Shown: positions 43,951-53,355, numbered from the stretch's first letter. The stretch: DNA of 64,000 nucleotides from Microbacterium nanhaiense (GCF_014646015.1 NZ_BMMQ01000005.1:208023-272022), one strand, 5' to 3'. The notes: generated by a model from the letters alone, not told the origin. A program made the numbers and translations.

Positions 43951-44763
43951 ATGCTCGATAACCCCCGCGCCGCCCGCGTCAAGACGATCCGCAAGCTGTC
44001 TCAGCGGAATGAGCGCCGCGACACGGGGCGCTTCCTGCTCGAGGGCCCGCAGGCCGTGCGCGAGGCGCTGACTTACCGGCCGGAGCTCGTCGAGCAGCTC
44101 TTCGCCACGCCGACCGCGCTCGAGAAGCACGGCGACATCCGCACGCTCATCACCGACGCGCAGGCGCAGAACCCCGACCTCGAGTGGGACTACGCCGACG
44201 AGGCCGTCATCGACGCGATGGCGGACACGGTGACGCCCCAGGGCTTCGTCGCGGTCGCACGGCAGAACCCGACGGCGCTGAAGGACATCTTCGCGAACGA
44301 GCCGAAGCTCGTCGTCGTCTGCGAAGAGGTGCGCGATCCCGGCAACCTCGGCACGATCATCCGCGCCGCGGACGCGGCCGGTGCCGACGCCGTCGTGCTC
44401 ACCGGCCGAACGGTGGATCCCTTCAACCCGAAGGTCGTCCGTTCGACGACCGGCTCGCTCTTCCACGTGCCGTTCGCGGTCGATGCCGACCTCGGCGACG
44501 TGATCGGCCGCGCGCGCGGCGCCGGAGTGCAGGTGCTGGCCGCCGACGTCAAGGGAGACGACATCCTCGCCGTCCGTGACGGTCTCGCGGCGCCCACCGC
44601 CTGGGTGTTCGGCAACGAGGCGCGCGGGCTCACGGATGAGGCGCTCGGCCTCGTCGACCGCGCCGTGCGGTTGCCGATCTACGGGCACGCCGAGTCGCTC
44701 AACCTGGCGACCGCCGCGAGCGTGTGCCTCTACGAGACCGCATTCGCCCAGCGCAGCGCGTGA
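43951..44763 (+). CDS. TrmH/SpoU family RNA 2'-O-methyltransferase
   Basis: The 270-residue enzyme has an N-terminal L30e-like substrate domain (RRDTGRFLLEGPQAVREAL) and a C-terminal SPOUT trefoil-knot domain. The motifs are VVCEEVRDPGNLGTIIRAADAAGAD (motif 1), VFGNEARGLTDEAL (motif 2) and LPIYGHAESLNLATAASVCLYE (motif 3). It probably methylates a ribose of 23S rRNA. It is usual in this place upstream of pheS in Actinobacteria, here separated by gluABCD and one more gene. Confidence 0.94.
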   Translation: MLDNPRAARVKTIRKLSQRNERRDTGRFLLEGPQAVREALTYRPELVEQLFATPTALEKHGDIRTLITDAQAQNPDLEWDYADEAVIDAMADTVTPQGFVAVARQNPTALKDIFANEPKLVVVCEEVRDPGNLGTIIRAADAAGADAVVLTGRTVDPFNPKVVRSTTGSLFHVPFAVDADLGDVIGRARGAGVQVLAADVKGDDILAVRDGLAAPTAWVFGNEARGLTDEALGLVDRAVRLPIYGHAESLNLATAASVCLYETAFAQRSA

Positions 44764-44880
44764 CCGCGAGCTCCGCCAGCCGTCCCAGTCGGTGAGAAGC
44801 GTCGCGCTCACAACATAAGCGTTCGATAACGGCATTGAACGTTAGGCACAACTCACTAGCGGCCGTGTAAAGGCTGTGAC

Positions 44881-44886
44881 TAGAGT
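44881..44886 (+). promoter_or_regulatory. gluA -10 box, probable leaderless transcript
   Basis: TAGAGT ends 6 nt before the gluA ATG. The 117 bp before it, after the SpoU gene, hold no other feature that I can identify. Confidence 0.5.
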
Positions 44887-44892
44887 TCGGGC

Positions 44893-45633
44893 ATGGCAGA
44901 GCCGTTAGTAGTCATCGACCACGTGCAGAAGCACTATGGCGATTTTCATGCCCTGAAGGACATCAACCTGACCGTCGATCGCGGCGAGGTCGTCGTCGTG
45001 ATCGGGCCATCGGGATCCGGTAAGTCGACGCTGTGCCGCACGATCAACCGGCTCGAGACGATCACGAGCGGTTCGATCTCGATCGACGGCAAGGAACTCC
45101 CGAGCGAGGGCAAGGAGCTGGCGGCGTTGCGCGCCGACGTCGGCATGGTGTTCCAGTCGTTCAACCTGTTTAGCCACCTGACGATCCTGCAGAATGTGAC
45201 GCTCGGGCCGATCAAGGTGAAGAAGCAGTCGAAGGTCGACGCGGAGGCCGAGGCGCGCCGGTTGCTGGATCGCGTCGGCATCGGCCACCAGGCCGACAAG
45301 CTCCCCGCCCAGCTCTCTGGCGGCCAGCAGCAGCGCGTCGCGATCGCACGGGCATTGGCGATGCACCCCAAGATCATGCTCTTCGATGAGCCGACGAGCG
45401 CGCTCGACCCCGAGATGATCAATGAGGTGCTCGACGTCATGGTCGATCTCGCGAAGGACGGCATGACGATGGTCGTCGTGACCCACGAAATGGGCTTCGC
45501 GCGCAAGGCCGCCGACCGCGTCGTATTCATGGCAGACGGCGAGGTCGTCGAACAGGCAGATCCGGAATCGTTCTTCACGAATCCGCAGTCGACGCGCGCA
45601 CAAGACTTCCTGTCGAAGCTGTTGACCAAATAG
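44893..45633 (+). CDS. gluA: Glutamate-type ABC transporter ATP-binding protein
   Basis: The 246-residue ATPase of the polar amino acid family has Walker A GPSGSGKST, Q-loop MVFQSFNLF, signature LSGGQQQR, Walker B IMLFDEP and the H-loop VTHEM. It is encoded first in gluABCD, the order of the Corynebacterium glutamate uptake system. The substrate is taken from this order and could also be another acidic or polar amino acid. Confidence 0.95.
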   Translation: MAEPLVVIDHVQKHYGDFHALKDINLTVDRGEVVVVIGPSGSGKSTLCRTINRLETITSGSISIDGKELPSEGKELAALRADVGMVFQSFNLFSHLTILQNVTLGPIKVKKQSKVDAEAEARRLLDRVGIGHQADKLPAQLSGGQQQRVAIARALAMHPKIMLFDEPTSALDPEMINEVLDVMVDLAKDGMTMVVVTHEMGFARKAADRVVFMADGEVVEQADPESFFTNPQSTRAQDFLSKLLTK

Positions 45634-45692
45634 ATCCCCCAGGCGCGTCCGCGACACCGCGGGCGCCGCTCGGTTCCCACAAGGAGGACATC

Positions 45693-46592
45693 ATGCGAAA
45701 GTTTCGGAACATCGCCGCAGCGACGATCGCGGCGGGAGCGCTCCTCGCGCTGACGGCGTGCAACAGCGGCTCTCCCAGCGACCCCGCGGGCGGTGGCGAC
45801 GCGCCAGAGCCCGACGTGGCCGAGGACGTCGCGCTCGAGGGAAGCCCGACCTACGACCGCATGGTCGAAAACGGCGGGCCGACGATCGGCGTGAAGGAAG
45901 ACCAGCCCAACCTCGGCTACCTCGACGTGACTACGCAGGAGCGCAGTGGCTTCGACATCGAGATCGCGCGGTGGATCGCCGCGTCCCTCGGCTTCTCCGA
46001 GGACCAGATCACCTACGAGCCGATCGCGTCCGCGAACCGCGAGCAGGCGCTCGTGAACGGCGACATCGACTACTACGTCGGCACGTACTCGATCACCGAC
46101 AACCGCAAGGAGCAGATCGACTTCGCCGGCCCGTACTTCGAGACCGGCCAGGGCTTCCTCGTCTCCGCCGACAGCGAGATGACCGAGGTGACTGACGTGT
46201 CCGATTTCAACGGCATGCGCGTCTGTTCGGCCACGGGATCGACGCCGATCCAGAACATCAAGGAGAACTACCCCGAGATCGAAACCACCGAGTACGACAT
46301 CTACTCGCAGTGCGTCGAGGACCTGCTCTCCGGCAAGGTCGACGCGGTGACGACCGACGCGGCGATCCTCATCGGATACGCCGCGCAGAACCCGGATGAG
46401 CTGAAGGTCCTGGACGGCCTGTTCACGGAGGAACGCTACGGCGTTGGCCTCCCGAAGGGCGACACCGTTCTGCAGGAGCACATCAATACTCTCTTCACCG
46501 AGGGCGGCGACGAGTGGCAGAAGATCTTCGACGCCACTCTCGGTCAGTCGGGCATCACGGTGGAACAGCCGGCGGTTGATCCGGTCGGCTGA
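45693..46592 (+). CDS. gluB: Glutamate-type ABC transporter substrate-binding lipoprotein
   Basis: The 299-residue protein has a lipoprotein signal with lipobox LTAC, a short Gly/Ser/Pro linker, and a family 3 binding domain (TIGVKEDQPNLGYLD, SGFDIEIARWIAASLGF, then DYYVGTYSITDNRKEQIDFAGPYF). A strong AAGGAGGA site lies before the ATG. It is followed by a hairpin that may keep its message more abundant than that of the permeases. Confidence 0.95.
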   Translation: MRKFRNIAAATIAAGALLALTACNSGSPSDPAGGGDAPEPDVAEDVALEGSPTYDRMVENGGPTIGVKEDQPNLGYLDVTTQERSGFDIEIARWIAASLGFSEDQITYEPIASANREQALVNGDIDYYVGTYSITDNRKEQIDFAGPYFETGQGFLVSADSEMTEVTDVSDFNGMRVCSATGSTPIQNIKENYPEIETTEYDIYSQCVEDLLSGKVDAVTTDAAILIGYAAQNPDELKVLDGLFTEERYGVGLPKGDTVLQEHINTLFTEGGDEWQKIFDATLGQSGITVEQPAVDPVG

Positions 46593-46598
46593 ACCCGC

Positions 46599-46628
46599 GT
46601 GAGGGGCGCGCGTGAACGCGCCCCTCAC
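46599..46628 (+). other. Intercistronic hairpin between gluB and gluC
   Basis: A perfect 12-bp GC-rich stem (GTGAGGGGCGCG 46599-46610 with 46617-46628) and a 6-nt loop follow the gluB stop by 6 bp. No T-tract follows. Such hairpins after binding-protein genes commonly stabilise the upstream message or cut read-through. Confidence 0.7.
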
Positions 46629-46654
46629 CGCCCCATACTCAGAGAGGACGACGC

Positions 46655-47311
46655 GTGGACGTCATCTTCGAGAACCTCGACCTCTGGACCGAGGGCATCT
46701 CACTCACCCTGTTAGTGTTCTTTTTCGGCGGCATCATCGCCATCGTCTTGGGGACGATCGTCGGCGCGATGCGCGTTTCGCCCGTGCCGATTGCCCGCGC
46801 CGTGGGCGCGCTGTACGTCAACCTGGTGCGGAACACGCCGCTGACTCTCGTGTTCTTCTTCTTCGTGTTCGGATACAGCGCGCTCGCGCTCCCGAACCTG
46901 TCGAACACGGTGCTTGGCATCCTCGCGATCGGCGTCTACACCGCGACCTACGTGGCAGAAACGCTTCGCGCGGGCATCAACACCGTGCCTGTCGGTCAGG
47001 CCGAGGCCGCGCGTGCGATTGGGCTTCCGTTTGGTCAGGTCATGACGCAGGTTGTTCTGCCGCAGGCATTCCGTTCGGTCGTTCCCCCGCTGATGAGCGT
47101 ACTGATCGCGTTGCTCAAGAACACGACGGTTGCGGCCGGATTCTCGGTTGCCGTGCTGCCGGCGCTGCAGTCGACCGTCTCGAACTCGCATAATCGTCCC
47201 GGAACGCCCATGGAAGTGCTTCTCTGGGCGGCCGCCGTGTTCGTCGTACTGGTGCTCCTGCTCACGTGGCTGCAGCGGACGCTCGAGAACAAGTGGAGGA
47301 TCGCACGATGA
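46655..47311 (+). CDS. gluC: Glutamate-type ABC transporter permease GluC
   Basis: The 218-residue inner-membrane permease of the HisM type has about five hydrophobic segments. The family marks RNTPLTLVFFF and the EAA loop (QAEAARAIGLPFGQVMTQVVLPQAF) are clear. The start is GTG 46655 with AGAGAGG upstream. The stop overlaps gluD (ATGA). Confidence 0.95.
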   Translation: MDVIFENLDLWTEGISLTLLVFFFGGIIAIVLGTIVGAMRVSPVPIARAVGALYVNLVRNTPLTLVFFFFVFGYSALALPNLSNTVLGILAIGVYTATYVAETLRAGINTVPVGQAEAARAIGLPFGQVMTQVVLPQAFRSVVPPLMSVLIALLKNTTVAAGFSVAVLPALQSTVSNSHNRPGTPMEVLLWAAAVFVVLVLLLTWLQRTLENKWRIAR

Positions 47312-48225
47312 CCTCAGTGCTGTACGACGTTCCGGGGCCGCGGGCCCGTCGTCGTAACCTTGTTCTAGCGATCGCCACCGTGGTAGTGGTGGCCGCGGTC
47401 GTCGGCTTCGTGCTGTGGCGGCTGACCCTCACCGGGCAGTTCGCGGCCTCCAAGTGGAGCGTGTTCACCTATACGACCGTGTGGGCGCAGATCGGCACGA
47501 TGCTGCTGAACACGCTCAAGGCGTTTGCGGCCGCCGCCGTGCTGAGCCTCGTACTTGGCTTCGTGCTGGCGATCGGCCGGCTGTCCGACCACGCGTGGGT
47601 GCGAATTCCCGCGACGGTCGTCACCGAGGCCTTCCGCGCGGTTCCGGTGCTCGTCATGATGATGATCCTCTATTACGGTCTCCCGTCGCTCGGCATCAAG
47701 ATGGAGCCGTACTGGGCGGTCGTGATCGCGCTCATGGTGTACAACGGATCCGTGCTCGCCGAGGCGCTGCGCGCCGGCGTCGAATCTCTTCCTCGCGGAC
47801 AGCGCGAGGCGGGGTTCGCGATCGGCCTTCGAAAGAGCGGCGTGATGACGCTCATCCTCCTGCCGCAGGCGATCCGGGCGATGCTGCCGGTGATTATCGC
47901 CCAGCTCGTGGTGACGATGAAGGATACGGCGCTCGGCTTCCTCATCACCTATCACGAGCTGCTCTACTACGCGAAGCTCCTCGCAACCCAGCCGGGGCGT
48001 CCGATTCTTCAGGCGGCGTTCGTCATCGGTGGCATCTACATCGTGATGTGCCTCCTGCTGTCGTGGCTCGCCCACTGGATCGAGAAGCGCGGTCGCCGCT
48101 CGCCGAAGAATCCCGTCGCCGGGCCACACGAACCGGCAGCCGACGATGAAGCAACCCTCACGGAGGTCATCTCCATGCAGGTCAGCACCGGTACCCGAAT
48201 TCGCGACGCGAAGACCGACCACTGA
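47308..48225 (+). CDS. gluD: Glutamate-type ABC transporter permease GluD
   Basis: The 305-residue second permease has a basic N-terminus, five or six transmembrane segments, the FRAVPVLVMMMILYY segment and an EAA loop (QREAGFAIGLRKSGVMTLILLPQAI). A hydrophilic C-terminal tail of about 45 residues extends beyond the usual end. The ATG at 47308 overlaps the gluC stop. A strong terminator lies directly after the gene. Confidence 0.95.
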   Translation: MTSVLYDVPGPRARRRNLVLAIATVVVVAAVVGFVLWRLTLTGQFAASKWSVFTYTTVWAQIGTMLLNTLKAFAAAAVLSLVLGFVLAIGRLSDHAWVRIPATVVTEAFRAVPVLVMMMILYYGLPSLGIKMEPYWAVVIALMVYNGSVLAEALRAGVESLPRGQREAGFAIGLRKSGVMTLILLPQAIRAMLPVIIAQLVVTMKDTALGFLITYHELLYYAKLLATQPGRPILQAAFVIGGIYIVMCLLLSWLAHWIEKRGRRSPKNPVAGPHEPAADDEATLTEVISMQVSTGTRIRDAKTDH

Positions 48226-48228
48226 CTG

Positions 48229-48259
48229 GAGGCCGCACGGAGAATATCCGTGCGGCCTC
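48229..48259 (+). terminator. Intrinsic terminator of gluABCD
   Basis: A 13-bp perfect stem (48229-48241 with 48247-48259; GAGGCCGCACGGA and its complement), a GAATA loop and a TTCT tail lie 3 bp after the gluD stop. Confidence 0.85.
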
Positions 48260-48278
48260 TTCTGGCACACTAAAGACC

Positions 48279-49664
48279 ATGCCTCGTCTGACCTCACTTC
48301 GCTCGAAGCTCGCGCTCGCGCTCGGCGCGCTTGCCCTGGCCGCGGGTGCCCTCGCGCCCAGCGCGGCGGTCGCCGATGGCAGCGTGGACATCCCGAGCCC
48401 GGAGGTCGGCGACTATCTCGGGTCCACCACGGTCGACGAGGCGGATCCGGGCGGGGGATCGGCCACCGCCGGGACCGAGGCGATCACCCTGAGGAACTTC
48501 TCGGCTGGGAACCTCATCTCCGACAAGCTGATGTACACCTCGGGCACGATGTCGACGTCGCAGATCCAGGCCTTCCTCGACGCGAAGGTTCCGTCCTGCC
48601 AGCGCGGCTATACCTGCCTGAAGGATTTCACGCAGAAGACGGCGACGAAGCAGCCCAACACCTACTGCAGCGGCACGTACACCGGCTCATCGAGGGAGTC
48701 GGCCGCGTCGATCATCTCGAAGTCGGCGAAGGCGTGCGGGATCAGCGAGAAGGTTCTTCTCGTGATCCTGCAGAAGGAGCAGGGGCTCGTCACGCACACG
48801 TGGCCGAGCGACTTCCGCTATGACAAGGCGATGGGCTTCGCATGCCCGGATAACGCGGCGTGCGACCCGCAGTTCTTGGGCTTCCAGAACCAGGTCTACA
48901 TGGCCGCCAAGCAGCTCCGCCGCTACTCGATGGATCCCAGCTTCAACTGGTACCCCGTCGGCAAGACGAGCCAGATCAGGTATCACCCGAACGCCGCCTG
49001 CGGCACCTCGCCCGTGACGATCCAGAACAAGGCCACGGCGGCGCTCTACTACTACACGCCCTACCAGCCGAACCGTGCGGCGCTCGCCGCGGGCTACGGC
49101 ACGGGCGACGCGTGCTCGTCGTACGGCAACCGCAACTTCGTGAACTACTACACCGATTGGTTCGGGTCGGGTGGATCCGGCGGAACCTCGCCGGCGCCGA
49201 ACGCGAACGATGCCAAGCCCGTGCACCGCTTCTGGTCGTCGAAGTTCGATAACGCGCACTTCTACACGGTCAATGACGCCGAGGCGCGCAATATCCGCAA
49301 CAACGACAGCAACTGGGCATACGAGGGCACCGACTTCCGGGTCTGGCCGGTGAGCGGCGGATCCTGCCGTGCGGGGACGACTCCCGTCTACCGTTTCTGG
49401 TCGGCGCGGTTCGAATCGCACTTCTACACGACCAACCAGGCCGAGATGCGCACCGTGCGCGACACCGACAAGAACTGGTCGTATGAGGGAACGGCCTTCT
49501 GCACGGCGAAGAGCGCATCGTCGAGCACGGTTCCGGTGTACCGCTTCTGGTCGGAGAGGTTCGGCAAGCACTTCTACACCGCAAACGCGGCGGAGTCGAA
49601 GAACCTGCGCGAGAACGACCGCAACTGGACCTACGAGGGCATCGCCCTCTACGCGCCGAAGTAG
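48279..49664 (+). CDS. Secreted protein with lysozyme-like N-terminal domain and three DUF5648-type repeats
   Basis: The 461-residue protein has a Sec signal peptide (cleavage near APSAAVADG). A central domain of about 240 residues holds several Cys and a segment SEKVLLVILQKEQGLVTHTW that recalls the catalytic-Glu helix of lysozyme-like transglycosylases; this likeness is only by eye. The C-terminus holds three repeats of about 45 residues with VYRFWSxxFxxHFYT and a W-x-YEG end, as in DUF5648, often found on wall-active enzymes. It stands alone between two terminator-bounded operons. An envelope role is inferred. Confidence 0.82.
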   Translation: MPRLTSLRSKLALALGALALAAGALAPSAAVADGSVDIPSPEVGDYLGSTTVDEADPGGGSATAGTEAITLRNFSAGNLISDKLMYTSGTMSTSQIQAFLDAKVPSCQRGYTCLKDFTQKTATKQPNTYCSGTYTGSSRESAASIISKSAKACGISEKVLLVILQKEQGLVTHTWPSDFRYDKAMGFACPDNAACDPQFLGFQNQVYMAAKQLRRYSMDPSFNWYPVGKTSQIRYHPNAACGTSPVTIQNKATAALYYYTPYQPNRAALAAGYGTGDACSSYGNRNFVNYYTDWFGSGGSGGTSPAPNANDAKPVHRFWSSKFDNAHFYTVNDAEARNIRNNDSNWAYEGTDFRVWPVSGGSCRAGTTPVYRFWSARFESHFYTTNQAEMRTVRDTDKNWSYEGTAFCTAKSASSSTVPVYRFWSERFGKHFYTANAAESKNLRENDRNWTYEGIALYAPK

Positions 49665-49687
49665 GTCGGCCGCCCAGGCTCGGCCAG

Positions 49688-49693
49688 TAGGAT
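49688..49693 (+). promoter_or_regulatory. pheS -10 box, probable leaderless transcript
   Basis: TAGGAT ends 8 nt before the pheS GTG. Confidence 0.45.
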
Positions 49694-49701
49694 GGGGCCT
49701 C

Positions 49702-50742
49702 GTGTCTGACGTACCCGAGATCACCCCAGAAGCGGTCGAGGCCGCCGTCGCCGACGCGCTTGCCGCGGTCGCCGCGGCCTCCGATACCGCCGCCCTGAAA
49801 CAGGCCCGCGCCGCCCACCAGGGCGAGGGCAGTCCGCTCGCGACGCTGAATGCGCAGATGCGCCACGTCGCCAAGGAGAAGAAGGCCGAGGCGGGCAAGC
49901 TCGTCGGCGCCGCGCGCGGGCGCGTGAACCAGGCGTTCGCGGCGCGTGAGGAAGAGCTGAAGGCGATCGAGGACGCCGCGAGGCTCGAGGCCGAGCGCCT
50001 CGACATCACGGCCGTCGCGAGCCGCACGCGCGCGGGAGCGCGCCACCCCGTCGCCCTGATGCAGGAGGCCATCTCGGACCTCTTCGTCGGCATGGGGTGG
50101 GAGATCGCGGAGGGCCCGGAACTCGAGCACGAGTGGTTCAACTTTGACTCGCTGAACCTCGACGAGGATCACCCGGCGCGCCAGGAGCAGGACACCTTCT
50201 ACGTCGAGCCCGCGAACCGACACCTCGTGCTGCGCACGCAGACGAGTCCCGTCCAGATGCGCACGATGCTCGAGCGCGAGGTGCCGATCTATGTGCTCTC
50301 GCCCGGAAAGGTCGCGCGCACCGACGAGTTCGACGCGACGCACCTGCCCGTCTTCACGCAGGCCGAGGGCCTCGTCGTCGATAAGGGCATCACGATGGCG
50401 CACCTGAAGGGCACGTTGGACCACATCGCGAAGCAGCTCTTCGGCGCGGAGGCAAAGACGCGTCTGCGCACGAACCACTTCCCGTTCACCGAGCCGAGTG
50501 CCGAGTTCGACCTGTGGCACCCCACGTTCAAGGGCGGCGCGCGCTGGATCGAATGGGGCGGCTGCGGCATGGTCAATCCCAACGTGCTGCGCGCGGCGGG
50601 AATCGACCCCGAGGTCTACAGCGGCTTCGCGTTCGGGATCGGCATCGAGCGGGCACTGATGTTCCGCAGCGATGTACAGGACATGCGTGACATGGCCGAA
50701 GGCGATGTCCGTTTCAGCGAGCAGTTCGGGATGGTGGTCTGA
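49702..50742 (+). CDS. pheS: Phenylalanyl-tRNA synthetase alpha subunit
   Basis: The 346-residue class II synthetase subunit has an N-terminal coiled-coil tRNA-binding arm (about residues 15-100) and the catalytic core with motif 2 (FRTNHFPFTEPSAEFD region) and motif 3 (GFAFGIGIERALM). The start is GTG 49702. The stop overlaps pheT by one base (TGATG), coupling the two subunits of the alpha2-beta2 enzyme. Confidence 0.97.
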   Translation: MSDVPEITPEAVEAAVADALAAVAAASDTAALKQARAAHQGEGSPLATLNAQMRHVAKEKKAEAGKLVGAARGRVNQAFAAREEELKAIEDAARLEAERLDITAVASRTRAGARHPVALMQEAISDLFVGMGWEIAEGPELEHEWFNFDSLNLDEDHPARQEQDTFYVEPANRHLVLRTQTSPVQMRTMLEREVPIYVLSPGKVARTDEFDATHLPVFTQAEGLVVDKGITMAHLKGTLDHIAKQLFGAEAKTRLRTNHFPFTEPSAEFDLWHPTFKGGARWIEWGGCGMVNPNVLRAAGIDPEVYSGFAFGIGIERALMFRSDVQDMRDMAEGDVRFSEQFGMVV

Positions 50743-53246
50743 TGCGCGTTCCGCTTTCGTGGCTTCGCGAGTACGTCGAGATGAGCGACGAGGCGACGAC
50801 GGATGACGTCTTCGCGTCCCTGGTCTCGGTCGGCTTCGAAGAGGAGGAGGCCCTGGGCTTCGACGTGACGGGGCCCGTCGTCGTCGGACAGGTGGTCTCG
50901 TTCGAGGTCGAGCCGCAGAAGAACGGCAAGAACATCCGCTGGTGCCAGGTCGACGTCGGTGAGGCGAACGGCGGCGTCCGCGGCATCATCTGCGGCGCCC
51001 AGAACTTCCACCCCGGCGACAAGGTCGTCGTGTCCCTCCCCGGCGCGGTGCTCCCCGGTCCCTTCCCGATCTCGGCGCGCAAGACCTACGGCCACACCTC
51101 GGACGGCATGATCGCCTCCGCGAAGGAGCTCGGCCTCGGTGACGATCACGACGGCATCATCCGTCTCGTCGAGTGGGGACTCGACCCGGAGGTCGGCACC
51201 GACGCGATCGCGCTGCTCGGTCTTGATGGCGAGGCGGTCGACGTCAACGTCACGCCCGACCGCGGATACGCGCTGTCGATCCGCGGCATGGCGCGCGAGT
51301 ACGCGCTCGCCACCGGCGCATCGTTCACGGATCCCGCGGCACGCCCGGCCTCGGAGGTCGCCGCGGGCGAGGGGTTCCCCCTCGTGATCGACGATCGGCG
51401 CCCGATCCGCGGCAACCAGGGCGTCAAGCAGTTCGTCGTGCGCACGGTCAACGGCGTGGACGCGTCGCGTCCGACGCCGCCGTGGATGCGCTCGCGCCTG
51501 CAGCTCGCGGGTGTGCGCTCGCTCGGCCTGCTCATCGACATCACCAACTACGTGATGATCGAGCTCGGTAACCCGATCCACGGCTACGACGCCGACCGCC
51601 TCACGGGCGGCATCACCGTGCGCCGCGCGGAGCAGGGTGAGAAGCTCACGACCCTCGACGGCGCCGAGCGCACGCTCAGCGACGAGGACCTGCTCATCAC
51701 GGACGCATCGGGCCCCATCGGCCTCGCGGGAGTCATGGGTGGCGCCTCGACCGAGTTGAACGACGAGACGACGAACGTCGTCATCGAGGCCGCGGCCTTC
51801 GAGTCCGTGTCGATCGCCCGCACTGCTCGTCGGCACAAGCTGCCGAGCGAGGCGAGCAAGCGGTTCGAGCGCGGTGTGGATCCGCTGATCGCGCACGCGG
51901 CCGCGCAGCGCGTCGTCGACCTGATGGTCGAACTCGCGGGCGGCACCGCGGGCACCGTCGGTGCCGAGCTCGACTACGAGTTCCAGGGCGAGACGATCGA
52001 CCTGCCCGAGGGCTTCGCGGGCGGTCTCGTGGGCGTCGAGTACGACACCACGCGCCAGCAGGAGATTCTCGAGAAGATCGGCTGCGCCGTCACGCGCATC
52101 GACGGCGGCTTCCGCGTCGTAACCCCGTCGTGGCGCCCCGACCTCACCGACAAGTGGACGCTGGTCGAGGAGATCGCGCGCGTCGACGGCCTCGACAAGG
52201 TGCCGTCGATCCTGCCGACCGCCCCGGCCGGCCGGGGATACACGCGCGAGCAGTCGGCGCGGCGCCGCGTCGCCGACGCCCTCGCCGCCGCCGGGCTCGT
52301 GGAGACGATTGCCTTCCCGTTCGTGTCCGAGGACGCCAACACCCTCTATGGATCCGCATCGGGGCACAAGGTCGCGATGGTCCGCCTCGCGAACGCGCTC
52401 GACCAGACGGCGCCGTACATGCGCCGCTCGCTGATCCCCGGCCTCGTCGCCACGGCGCACCGCAACCTGTCGCGCGGCACGACCGATCTGTCGCTGTTCG
52501 AGATGGGCAGCGTCTTCCTCCCCGAGGGGGGCATCAGCTACGGCACCGACACGAACTACCCGCGCGCGCAGCGCCCGTCGGACGCCGAGATCGCGGAGAT
52601 CCATGCGTCGATCCCGCCGCAGCCGCGTCATGTGGCGATGCTCTTTGCGGGCGACATCGCGCCGAAGCAGCCGGGCCGTGCCGCGGAGGCGGCGGGGCTC
52701 GACGCCGCGCTCGACGCCGTGCGCACCGTCGGTGAAGCCGCGGGTATCGCGATCGACGTCGTTCAGACCCAGCGCGCTGCCCTGCACCCCGGTCGTGCGG
52801 GCGCGCTCGTCGCGGCCGGCGTCGAGGTCGGCTACGTCGGTGAGCTCCACCCGGACGTGTCGAAGGACGCCGACCTGTTCGGCCGCGTGACGGTCGCCGA
52901 GCTCGACCTCGATCGCGTCATCGCCCTCGCGGGCGAGCGTGTGACGGTCGCGAGCCTGTCGACCTACCCGGCGGCGACGCAGGACGTCTCCCTGGTCGTC
53001 GACCGGGCCGTTCCGGCCGCCGAGGTCCGCGCGGCGCTGGTGGAGGGCGCGGGGGAGCTCCTCGAAAGCACCCGCCTCGTCGACGACTACCGCGGCCAAG
53101 GCCTGGAGGAGGGCCAAAAGTCGCTGACCTTCGCCCTCCGCTTCCGTGCGACCGACCGCACCTTGACGGCGGCCGAGGCGACCGAGGCGAAGCTCGCAGG
53201 CGTCGCCGTCGCGGAGGAGCGTTTCGGCGCGCACATCCGCGACTGA
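50742..53246 (+). CDS. pheT: Phenylalanyl-tRNA synthetase beta subunit
   Basis: The 834-residue subunit has the N-terminal EMAP-like tRNA-binding domain (GQVVSFEVEPQKNGKNIRWCQVDVG), the B3/B4 editing domain (about 210-390), the B5 domain, a catalytic-like core, and the C-terminal FDX anticodon-binding domain. Length and order match standard bacterial PheT. A perfect 21-bp hairpin follows. Confidence 0.97.
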   Translation: MRVPLSWLREYVEMSDEATTDDVFASLVSVGFEEEEALGFDVTGPVVVGQVVSFEVEPQKNGKNIRWCQVDVGEANGGVRGIICGAQNFHPGDKVVVSLPGAVLPGPFPISARKTYGHTSDGMIASAKELGLGDDHDGIIRLVEWGLDPEVGTDAIALLGLDGEAVDVNVTPDRGYALSIRGMAREYALATGASFTDPAARPASEVAAGEGFPLVIDDRRPIRGNQGVKQFVVRTVNGVDASRPTPPWMRSRLQLAGVRSLGLLIDITNYVMIELGNPIHGYDADRLTGGITVRRAEQGEKLTTLDGAERTLSDEDLLITDASGPIGLAGVMGGASTELNDETTNVVIEAAAFESVSIARTARRHKLPSEASKRFERGVDPLIAHAAAQRVVDLMVELAGGTAGTVGAELDYEFQGETIDLPEGFAGGLVGVEYDTTRQQEILEKIGCAVTRIDGGFRVVTPSWRPDLTDKWTLVEEIARVDGLDKVPSILPTAPAGRGYTREQSARRRVADALAAAGLVETIAFPFVSEDANTLYGSASGHKVAMVRLANALDQTAPYMRRSLIPGLVATAHRNLSRGTTDLSLFEMGSVFLPEGGISYGTDTNYPRAQRPSDAEIAEIHASIPPQPRHVAMLFAGDIAPKQPGRAAEAAGLDAALDAVRTVGEAAGIAIDVVQTQRAALHPGRAGALVAAGVEVGYVGELHPDVSKDADLFGRVTVAELDLDRVIALAGERVTVASLSTYPAATQDVSLVVDRAVPAAEVRAALVEGAGELLESTRLVDDYRGQGLEEGQKSLTFALRFRATDRTLTAAEATEAKLAGVAVAEERFGAHIRD

Positions 53247-53258
53247 GCTCGCGTTTTG

Positions 53259-53302
53259 CCCGGAGGGGGCGAGGGATCCACGGATCCCTCGCCCCCTCCG
53301 GG
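53259..53302. terminator. Perfect 21-bp hairpin after pheT
   Basis: Arms 53259-53279 and 53282-53302 are exact complements around a central AC, so the innermost pairs must open into a loop. The inner ends are two copies of GGATCC. No T-run follows, so termination would rest on the very strong GC stem. Confidence 0.75.
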
Positions 53303-53355
53303 TGTACATCTCCCGAACGATGACACACGTCGGCCGTTGAGTAACGATAAGACGC

